This document shows positions 19,907 through 27,569 of a stretch of DNA of 35,000 nt, piece after piece. A program made the translations under genes and the position numbers. Origin of the DNA: Methanobacteriota archaeon (GTDB lineage: Archaea; Thermoplasmatota; Poseidoniia; Poseidoniales; Thalassarchaeaceae). The stretch spans positions 1 to 35,000 of the forward strand of contig BPDA01000011.1 of the NCBI GenBank assembly GCA_019654055.1. The letters are read 5' to 3'. The stretch's first letter is position 1; every line of letters begins with the position of its first letter. Below the pieces are notes generated by a model. That model saw only the letters and a list, made by a program, of their open reading frames with translations, was not told the DNA's origin and did no database searches.

Positions 19907-22900
19907 TCACTCTTCCTCACGAGAGGGTTCGATGGCTGTGGGCCTAGGCTTCCTGCGCTTCCTGCGCTTGCCCTTGGGAGGCCTTCGCTTTCCTCTTCGG
20001 GGGGGTGGTGACTTCGGCTTCTTCTGGGATTGCATGAAGAATACCACAAGCAAGACTACGGCTCCCCCGGCTGCTGCAATTATCATCATGGAACTCTCCT
20101 CCTCGATGCAACTGGTCTGGCCGGCTTCGGGCTGGTACTCACCATCGGGGCACTTACTCTGACTGGAGGCTCCGGACTCGGCTACGTAGTGATCGATTTC
20201 CGCCACTTTGCAGCTCATCATCCCAGAGAGCGGTTGGTATGACCCAGGGTCGCATGCGGTCGGCGAGGTCGCCGCGGACGTGAACACATAGTAACCCGGT
20301 TCGGAGTTAATACACTCCGTCTGCGCCGACTCGCCCTGATAGGATCCCCTGTCGCACGGAATCTGGGCCTCCGACCCCTCTGATTCGGAGTAGTGGCCCG
20401 GATCGGCTTCCAAGCACTCTGCCTGGCCCTCCTCTGATTGGTACGTCCCCTTCTCACAAGGAGTCGACTCGGTCGCGCCAGCGCTGCTGACGTAGCGTCC
20501 CTTCTCAGCAGGATAGCAATCAGACTTGCCGGTCGAGGGTTGGTAGGTACCAGCCGGACAGAGCACCTGCTCAGCAGAGCCCGGTTCTGGGACGTGGTAC
20601 CCCCAATCGGACTCGGTGCAGGAGGTCTGGCCTGCTGAACCCTGGTACGTTCCTAGAGAGCATGGCACCTGTTCCGCTGCTGCATCCTGATCGGTATAGT
20701 GACCGGGGTCGGCATCGAGGCACGAAGACTCGCCAGTGGATGGCTGGTGTGTTCCCGCAGTGCACGCTTCCTGCCCGGTGGAGCCCTCGCCGGAGACGTA
20801 GTGCCCTGCATCGGCCGTCGTGCATTGGTCCGCTCCCCCGTCGGGAGCGTAGGTACCTGTCGAGCAGGGTGTTTGACTCGTATCCGCGGGGCCCGCAGCA
20901 TAGTGTCCGGGATCGGTCTCTATGCATCCGGTGGACTCCGAATCCGGCTGATAGCTTCCTCCCTGACATGCCAGTGGGTTCGCTGTCCCGGACTCGTAGG
21001 TGTAGTAACCGGGTTCGTTCGACAGGCATTCAGGGCGCGCCTATCGAGGGCTGGTTGAAGCCAGCCGAGCAAGCCAGTTGCTCGATGGCTCCGCCTGCAG
21101 GGACGTAGTGTCCCGGGTCTGCCTCCTTGCAAGCATCGAGTCCTCTGCGATCGGAGTAGGTACCGGGCTCGCACTCGAGTTGGCCCGTGGAGCCTTCTGA
21201 TGGGACGTAGTGCCCCTCGGATGCCGAGAAGCAACTGGTTTGGCCCGCTAAGGGCTGATAGAAGCCCGGAGAGCATGGTGTCTGACTGGTTTGCATGGGC
21301 TGTAAGACGAAATGCCCGGGGTCGGCGACGAGACAGGAAGCCCCTGAGTAGTTGGGCTGATAGGTTCCAGGAGAGCACGCGGTCTGAGATATCCCCCCAG
21401 ATTGGGCGGTGTAATTGCCCGGTGTCGCTTCTACGCACGAAGTTTGCCCGGTGTCCGGTTGGTAGGTCCCTGGTACGCACGCTGTCTGTTCAATCGAACC
21501 TAATTCGTCCGTATAGTGGCCCGGGCTCGTCTGATAGCACGAGGTTTGTCCCGAGTACGGTTGGTAGGTTCCGTTCGAGCAGGGTGTCTGCTCTGTCGAG
21601 GCATTGTTGGCCACGTAATGGCCGGGTGATGCATCGACGCATTCGTAGCCAACGAGATAGTTTCCTGCAGTGCAGACTGGTGGAGGATAGGGTGTATCAT
21701 CGAAGATAGAGAGTATGCCGTCTCCATCGTGGTCCCTTTCGGTGAGGTATCCGTGACGATTTGTTGAGAGGTTTACCCATGCGGGCTCGTCTGAGTCCAC
21801 ATCGATGCCTAGGCCAAGACGTCCTCCCGAGTGATACCCCCAGCAGTGAACGGATCCGTTGGTGATTATCCCGCAGGTATGGTGATACCCAGCCGAAATG
21901 GCAGAGAATGAGTGGTTCCCGGCCACGGCGACAGGTACATTGGAACTGGTGGTGGTATTATCTCCTAGTTGCCCATCATGATTGGCTCCCCAGCACCAAG
22001 CGCTGTTGTCATCGAGTATGGCACAGCCATGCCGCCTTCCCACATCGAGGGAAATCGCGGTTCGTCCTGCGGGCAGGGAGGTATAGGACCCTGTTGCCGA
22101 GATGCCACCAGAAGTTCCATCGCCGAACTGTCCCCAAGAGTTGTTGCCCCAGCACCTCACACGGCCATCGTCCAGAATGCCGCAGGTGCTCTGGGTACTG
22201 ACTGCAATAGCAGCCAGTGTTCTGTTCGCGGGAATTGCGGTAACTGGAACGGGGGCGCTTCTGTTATCGTATGTGCCGTCGCCCACTTGGCCAACATCGT
22301 TCATCCCCCAACACATTCCACTTCCGTTATCCAATATTGCGCATGACGTAAGGCCGCCTAGAGATACTGCTACCGCGGTTCGTCCCGGTGGCAGAGGGAT
22401 ATGAGTTGGGTACCCGACATCTTCTGATTCTGGAATCGGGAACGTATCAGAGGCGTTGTTTCCAACCTGGCCGTATGCATTGTCCCCCCAACACGAGAGT
22501 GAGAAGTCGTCCATTATCGCGCAGCTGTGGTGAAATCCAGCCGAGATCTCGATTGGGGTTCCGTTCATCACGGCGAGGAATGGGTTGGCGTGCCATCCAC
22601 CGTGGACACCGTGACCGAGTTGGCCGTGTCCTGCCTCTCCCCAGCATTTGAGTGCATCATCAGTCATTATGGTGCAAGAATGGTGACCAAATGATGCAGT
22701 CTCTTTTGCATATGCAGAGCCTCCCTGTTCGCCGAGATTAACGTATTGTGGAGTCCAGTAGTACGTCCAGAAATCATTGTTCCCGAGGAATCCCTGACCT
22801 GAATCGCCCCAGCACCTCATAGTTTGGTCATCCAATATGGCACAGGTGTGCGAGAAGGAAGACGTGAGCGAAGTAGCAGAGTAGATCGATCCATCTTGGA

Positions 22901-23066
22901 AGCCTGGGAAACTCATATTTGATGTCGAGTGAGTGCTCGCCGGGTCTTCCTTAGCTGTCAATTCATCTCTTTCTCCTGAGTCCATTGAAAACGAGGCGGT
23001 CATCCCCAGAAGCATGACAACTAGCATGATTGGGAGGGTATTCGGGGCTCGGGCTGGCTGGCGCAT
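19907..23066 (-). CDS. Large surface-protein candidate: signal peptide, about 7 RCC1 repeats, D-rich linker, about 16 Cys-rich 34-aa repeats, TM helix, basic cytoplasmic tail; one frameshift near 21030
   Basis: MRQPARAPNTLPIMLVVMLLGMTASFS start; seven CWGxNxxGQxGxG-type motifs; DHDGDGILSIFDDTP; repeated CxxGTYQPxxGQTSC..PGHY; MMIIAAAGGAVVLLVVFFMQSQKKPKSPPPRRGKRRPPKGKRRKRRKPRP. Confidence 0.85.
20105..21680 (-). repeat. Sixteen protein-level tandem repeats, 102 bp / 34 aa each (first one shorter), GCC2/GCC3 / ephrin-receptor-like cysteine pattern
   Basis: Each unit is C-x13-C-x19, for example CSNGTYQPYSGQTSCYQTSPGHYTDELGSIEQTA; period exact across units once the 21030 frameshift is repaired. 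Confidence 0.85.
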
Positions 23067-23173
23067 AGTGCCTTGACTACAATGTCGAGATTTAACGATT
23101 ATTCGTGTACCCTTTGATTCCTGTGAATCCGCAGCGAGGGCAAACTCATTTGCATGCAGCCTCACGGGATGGC

Positions 23174-24457
23174 GTGGCGGACCAGAACGAAGATGATGGG
23201 ACTCGGGTCGAGTCCTTCCTGTCCGACAACTGCCCGCCGATGGGCATCTACGAGACGCTGTACGCGTTCAGGGATGCCTTCGGCAGTTTCATGGGAACCG
23301 AGGGCACGCACCCGTGGTCACAGGGATTCCCCCTGACCACCCCTCTGGAGAAGTTTGGCGGGCCTCCGCTTCCAGACAGTGTCGATGTCTCGTGGGAGGA
23401 CCGTTTCTACCCGAAGGCATGGGGGCATCCAGAGTTGCGTGAGGCCATCGTGGATTTCTACAACTCACGATACGGATCGACAATCACGCCTGAGAACGTC
23501 ATGGTCTTCGCAGGAGGACGGCCTGGGATCTACACTGTGATGGCCTTCCTCAAGGATCACATCAGGGTGAGAATCGGGGGCATCGAGTGGCCTGCCTATC
23601 TAGACATCTTGACTCAGACCGATACCGAGTACGAGACCGTTCCGTTCACCAAGGAGAACGGATTCCATCCCAACAATTCCGAGTACTTCGACCGTACGGG
23701 AGTCAGCGAGGAAACAAGCCTGATGGCCGTCATTTCGAATCCTCAGAACCCCTCCGGCCAGACGCGCTCTGGAGAGGAGCTTCGGGAGCTCATCGGGATG
23801 GCCGAGCAGCCCGGCAACGGCATCCTGCTCGACGAGGCGTACGAGATGTTCCACTCGCCCTCTGTCAGTGGCATCGAGTTCGTGCAGGACCTCGACAACA
23901 GCAACGTCTTCCTCTCGGGAGCCTGCACGAAGGGGCTGCAGTCGCCAGGAATCCGCATCGGCTGGATCATCTCCAGCAAGACCAACATCGAGACGATGTC
24001 TAACTACTCCAGCTTCGGTATGGGTGGCGTGAGTCACCCCTCACAGCACTATGCCGTCAAACTGCTCAAGCCTGAGCGAGTCAAGCAGGCCCGGAAGGCC
24101 GTGAATCAGCACTACAACTGGCAGCGGGAGCGATACGGTAGGGCGTTCGAGGAGATGGGGCTCGGCGTCTACACCGGGAAAGGCGGATTCTACCACTGGC
24201 TCGAGCTCCCCGAAGGGATGACTAGCGCTGAGCTCAACCGGCGGCTGTTCAAGCGCGGTGCCGCTATCCTATGCGCCTCCGACTGCGACATGGACCGGCC
24301 GCATTCCAAGGACCCGCGTTACCAGACGCCGTATCCCCGTTTCTTCCGCTTCTCATTTGGACCGTTGCTGCCCGAAACCTTCGATTCCGACATCCAACTG
24401 TTCAGCGAGGTACTCGAGGAGTACAAGCGGGATGTCGATCACTCGGCTGGGGCGTAG
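23174..24457 (+). CDS. PLP-dependent aminotransferase class I/II
   Basis: FYPKAWGHPELREAIVDFYNSRYG, AVISNPQNPSGQTRS, ILLDEAYEMFHS, SGACTKGLQSPGIRIGW. Open frame extends to 23105; GTG at 23174 or ATG at 23240 are alternative starts. Confidence 0.88.
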   Translation: MADQNEDDGTRVESFLSDNCPPMGIYETLYAFRDAFGSFMGTEGTHPWSQGFPLTTPLEKFGGPPLPDSVDVSWEDRFYPKAWGHPELREAIVDFYNSRYGSTITPENVMVFAGGRPGIYTVMAFLKDHIRVRIGGIEWPAYLDILTQTDTEYETVPFTKENGFHPNNSEYFDRTGVSEETSLMAVISNPQNPSGQTRSGEELRELIGMAEQPGNGILLDEAYEMFHSPSVSGIEFVQDLDNSNVFLSGACTKGLQSPGIRIGWIISSKTNIETMSNYSSFGMGGVSHPSQHYAVKLLKPERVKQARKAVNQHYNWQRERYGRAFEEMGLGVYTGKGGFYHWLELPEGMTSAELNRRLFKRGAAILCASDCDMDRPHSKDPRYQTPYPRFFRFSFGPLLPETFDSDIQLFSEVLEEYKRDVDHSAGA

Positions 24458-24963
24458 ATGTTGTAGGCGTGCAGCGGTGGAGTGTAGATGTGCAGGTTCA
24501 CGAGTTCAGAATCGGTGTCATTTGAGACTCGGTGGATGTCCGGTTCCTCCGCAGCGCATACCTCTCCTGGCTGATAATTTCTGACGTTTATCGGATACGC
24601 GAGCCCCTCTTCGTTGGTTTCGTAGATAGTCTCGGTCGAAACGCCATCGACAATCAGGAATGCGCAGTCGCTGCCCACGTGGTCGTGTATGGGAGTCTCC
24701 TGCCCTGGGATCCAGCAGATGGCCACCAGCTCGTAGTGCTCGGACCTCTTGATTACGTTCCTCTGATACCCGTCATCGGCGTAGCCGATGCATCGCTTGA
24801 GTGCTGGAAGATTGACCTCGAGTCCGGTTAGGTGGTGGTCTAGCTCCGCTAGACCAGGCCTGCGATCTATCGAATCGAGCCATTCAATCAGGCCCTTCAG
24901 GCCTGAGCACTCTGCGAGCAGTCCGTCTCGGACCTCCGATTCGATCGTTACCTGCGTAACCAC
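24439..24963 (-). CDS. Cysteine dioxygenase-like cupin
   Basis: YELVAICWIPGQETPIHDHVGSDCAFLIVDGVSTETIY and later EPDIHRVSN: metal-binding HxH plus later His, as in type I cysteine dioxygenases. Confidence 0.8.
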   Translation of the reverse strand: MVTQVTIESEVRDGLLAECSGLKGLIEWLDSIDRRPGLAELDHHLTGLEVNLPALKRCIGYADDGYQRNVIKRSEHYELVAICWIPGQETPIHDHVGSDCAFLIVDGVSTETIYETNEEGLAYPINVRNYQPGEVCAAEEPDIHRVSNDTDSELVNLHIYTPPLHAYNIYAPAE

Positions 24964-24995
24964 GGGCTCTGGGGGCGGTTAGTACCTCAAGACGG

Positions 24996-25145
24996 TTCCT
25001 GCGTAGCAGGAATTCAGAGATTGTACTCTCATTGATTCGAAGACCGGTGCGTAGCACCGAGTGCTGTTAGGAATGTTCGCTGTGTGGGGAGTAATCTGGT
25101 GTTCACAGCAACACCGGCATACGGAAAAGACCCCCTTTAGGGGGG
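24996..25145. other. Cluster of short inverted repeats in an intergenic region
   Basis: TTCCTGC-GTA-GCAGGAA (24996-25012), CGGTGC-GTA-GCACCG (25045-25059), CTGGTGTT-n6-AACACCGG (25096-25117), CCCCC-n5-GGGGG (25131-25145). Confidence 0.6.
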
Positions 25146-25170
25146 TTAATTTCCGGAATTCGTAGGATTC

Positions 25171-25180
25171 TATTATAAAT
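25171..25180 (+). promoter_or_regulatory. Candidate archaeal TATA box for the 25230 gene
   Basis: TATTATAAAT in an AT-rich patch about 50 nt upstream of the ATG, followed by a CTCAC-TTTG-GTGAG hairpin at 25202-25215. Confidence 0.4.
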
Positions 25181-25229
25181 CGTCCACAAAGGCGGCAACC
25201 ACTCACTTTGGTGAGAGGAAACTGAAAAC

Positions 25230-25790
25230 ATGGATATGGATAACATGATGAACGAAATGGGTGGGGCCTTCATGGTTGCCTGGCTCGCTGGTGGAATGGA
25301 CGACTTGGGCGGTGCCCTAGTCCTTGCAGCAGCTTGGATGGCAATCAGCGGTGCCCACATACTGCCCGTAATCACCTGGGGCCACATAATGACTGGCGAC
25401 CTAGGGGACACGGACGCATGGACGGACAACGGAAGCCGTCTGGTTGCACAAATGGTTGGTGCCATACTGGCACTGATGCTTGTGGGTGAGGGGTCGCACA
25501 CCGCGGCTGCTGCTCCCGACATGTGGTCATTTGACCTATGGGCAACCTTGACTGCTGTAGGTGCTGGTGCGCTGCTGTGGACGGTCTACGACCGCTGCGA
25601 CGCATGGGTTACCGCGTTTGTGGTTATGGCAATGGCAGGGACGCTATCCCTTGGCGGAGCTGCTGACATGGGCGGTGCCCTAATCGGCGGTGGCGACGAC
25701 ATGGCTGCCTCAGCTGTTGCCTGGATTATGGACGGCCTTTGGGTCGGCGTAGGTGCCTTGGTTGCTACCAAGGTTCCAGACATGCTCTGA
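25230..25790 (+). CDS. Small polytopic membrane protein resembling the aquaporin/MIP fold with altered NPA motifs
   Basis: 186 aa, hydrophobic; ISGAHILPVITWGHIMTG..AQMVGAILALML resembles the MIP segment SGAHxNPAVTxxxxxxG..AQxxGAxxG; second half GGALIGGGDDMAASAVAWIMDGLWVGVGALVA. Confidence 0.5.
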   Translation: MDMDNMMNEMGGAFMVAWLAGGMDDLGGALVLAAAWMAISGAHILPVITWGHIMTGDLGDTDAWTDNGSRLVAQMVGAILALMLVGEGSHTAAAAPDMWSFDLWATLTAVGAGALLWTVYDRCDAWVTAFVVMAMAGTLSLGGAADMGGALIGGGDDMAASAVAWIMDGLWVGVGALVATKVPDML

Positions 25791-25821
25791 TCAACTTAGG
25801 AGACTAAGCTGACAGAATTAC

Positions 25822-25902
25822 GTAAGGCGGACTGGGGGGCAAAAGCCTCCCAGTCCAGCCGCTTTACCCCACCGTCTAGAGCGCTCGCTCACGGTGGGTT
25901 TT
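25822..25902 (+). terminator. Two consecutive stem-loops ending in TTTT, candidate 3'-end structure
   Basis: GGACTGGGGGGC-AAAA-GCCTCCCAGTCC (25829-25856), extendable by GTAAGGCGG/CCGCTTTAC; then CCCACCGT-n15-ACGGTGGG (25868-25898) followed by TTTT. Confidence 0.6.
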
Positions 25903-25913
25903 CTCAATTATTG

Positions 25914-26258
25914 TCACTTGACTAGGGGTAGACTGCTTGTCAGTGCATCGATTTCCGAGCGTGGACCGGGGCCTATGCCAAGAACCGTGACAGTGCCTGC
26001 AGGAATCTCAGTGTGACCCGCATCGGTCACCATGTAGCACACCAATCCACAAACTCGGGCGTCTCCAAACAGCCTCCTTAGTGACTCTAGGTCCGGGGTC
26101 TCGCAGACTATCTTCCTCGCCCCGTCCCTCATGTAGCGCTTGAGCACCCTCGGTTGCTCTCGTTTGGCCTTGAGCACGCACTCGGCCACCGCATGCCCGC
26201 ACTGGGCTGCGAGTTTTCCTCTCGAGAGCTTCAGGTCACTACGAGTGACCAGCACCAT
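25914..26258 (-). CDS. pth2: Peptidyl-tRNA hydrolase, archaeal/eukaryotic Pth2 type
   Basis: MVLVTRSDLKLSRGKLAAQCGHAVAECV.., VTDAGHTEIPAGTVTVLGIGPGPRSEIDALTSSLPLVK. Confidence 0.94.
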   Translation of the reverse strand: MVLVTRSDLKLSRGKLAAQCGHAVAECVLKAKREQPRVLKRYMRDGARKIVCETPDLESLRRLFGDARVCGLVCYMVTDAGHTEIPAGTVTVLGIGPGPRSEIDALTSSLPLVK

Positions 26259-26265
26259 CGTAATC

Positions 26266-26922
26266 TCAGACTCTGCTCGAGACAGGGTCCCTCACCGCCA
26301 TTGGAGCCGGGAGTGCAACGTGCCTAGTCATGATCTCACTGAGTGGGTTGGCCAGCCAAGCCACGAAGGCCACATTGCCCGCGGCATGAAGCAGGTCGTA
26401 GGGGATGCCAGCCATCAGGTAGACCAGGAAAACCTCGCTGCTGAGTGAATGGAGGGCGCTGAGGGAGACTATCCAGTCGAATGCGAAGGCCGATACAGCG
26501 GCTAACGCGGCTAGAGCGCCGATAGCCATGCGACCGTCGACGTAGAGTCTGTTGGACAGAGCCGCGCCGGCGACCCCTACTGCGGACCACCCAACCGCTT
26601 GGTACAGTGACCAGAGCCCGTGCCCCAGCAGCACGTTCGAGCACAGGGCCACGGCTGCCGCAAGAGCGACTGCGCGAGGGGCGCCGAAGTGAATGCCTGC
26701 CAATAGCACGATGACAGTGACTGGTTGGACGTTTGGTATTGGGTCCAGAAGCACCCGGCCGGAAACCGCGAACGCACCCAAGAGGATGAGTAGGATTAGG
26801 TCGCTTCCTGAGGACATTTTCTGCTCCGCTCTCCACAACGCCCATCCAATCAGAGAGAGCATGGCGATGTTGATTGCGAGCATGCCGTGAGGCCCGATTG
26901 CTACTGCATGTGCATCCAACAT
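26266..26922 (-). CDS. ECF-type transporter substrate-binding (S) component-like membrane protein
   Basis: Polytopic; PIPNVQPVTVIVLLAGIHFGAPRAVALAAAVALCSNVLLGHGLWSLYQAVGWSAVGVAGAALS and GIPYDLLHAAGNVAFVAWLANPL. Open frame extends to 26961. Confidence 0.65.
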   Translation of the reverse strand: MLDAHAVAIGPHGMLAINIAMLSLIGWALWRAEQKMSSGSDLILLILLGAFAVSGRVLLDPIPNVQPVTVIVLLAGIHFGAPRAVALAAAVALCSNVLLGHGLWSLYQAVGWSAVGVAGAALSNRLYVDGRMAIGALAALAAVSAFAFDWIVSLSALHSLSSEVFLVYLMAGIPYDLLHAAGNVAFVAWLANPLSEIMTRHVALPAPMAVRDPVSSRV

Positions 26923-26980
26923 GTGCGCCCCTCTACTAGTCAGATTCAACTTGCACTTCATGGTTGTCCTGCAAGGGGCC

Positions 26981-27532
26981 TCACCAAGTGTCCACTCGCC
27001 AAGTAATGACGCTGTCAGAATCCAGTTCCAGCTCGGTTACACCCACCATCGATAGTGCCCCGTTGTGATAGAGCGACCAGTACGCCCCGCTGAAGTTACC
27101 AGACATCTGACTAGGATCGACTCCGGCTATCGAGTTGACCATTATACCGAATGTGTACTGTGTCGTGTTCAGGGCAAAGGAATCGTCGGTCGCGTTGACA
27201 GCGGTGTTCATCAGCGACCACGCTGAATCGTGTCCGGAAAACCCACCGATGCATGCTCCGGACTCGTTCCACCCCCCGTCGCTCATGAACTCGGAACCAT
27301 CGAAGTCTATGTGCTTGCGACCCTGTTCATAGCCATCGGGCGCCTCTGACTGGGGGAAGTGGATGCAGACGACCTGTTTGCCGTCCCAGATGTCGGGCAG
27401 GCCATAGTGCGGGTCATCCTCCTCTTCGATCAGCTCTGCAGTCATTCTAGCCCACTCCGTGCTTATCGTCGGGAATGATATCAGGAGCAGGATGAGCAGT
27501 CCCAGTGACATTGCCTTCAGGGAGTCAGACAC
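26981..27532 (-). CDS. Secreted/anchored DUF4430-like (transcobalamin-like) protein
   Basis: N-terminal hydrophobic helix; TTQYTFGIMVNSIAGVDPSQMSGNFSGAYWSLYHNGALSMVGVTELELDSDSVITWRVDTW resembles the DUF4430 pattern. Confidence 0.55.
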   Translation of the reverse strand: MSDSLKAMSLGLLILLLISFPTISTEWARMTAELIEEEDDPHYGLPDIWDGKQVVCIHFPQSEAPDGYEQGRKHIDFDGSEFMSDGGWNESGACIGGFSGHDSAWSLMNTAVNATDDSFALNTTQYTFGIMVNSIAGVDPSQMSGNFSGAYWSLYHNGALSMVGVTELELDSDSVITWRVDTW

Positions 27533-27569
27533 GGAGTCCGGGGTCCGTTCAATCGGTTATTGAACAATG

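Noticed and set aside
20571-21029. 152-aa Arg/Cys-rich minus-strand ORF as a separate gene
   Set aside because: It is the wrong frame of the Cys-repeat protein; the adjacent frame continues the 34-aa repeat exactly.
20105-21680. 102-nt periodic array considered as CRISPR or DNA tandem repeat
   Set aside because: The periodicity is at the protein level inside one reading frame, with no conserved short direct repeat separated by unique spacers.
24985-25229. tRNA or known small RNA in the hairpin-rich intergenic region
   Set aside because: No T-arm GGTTCRANTCC-like motif, no cloverleaf and no CCA-adjacent acceptor stem could be assembled by eye.
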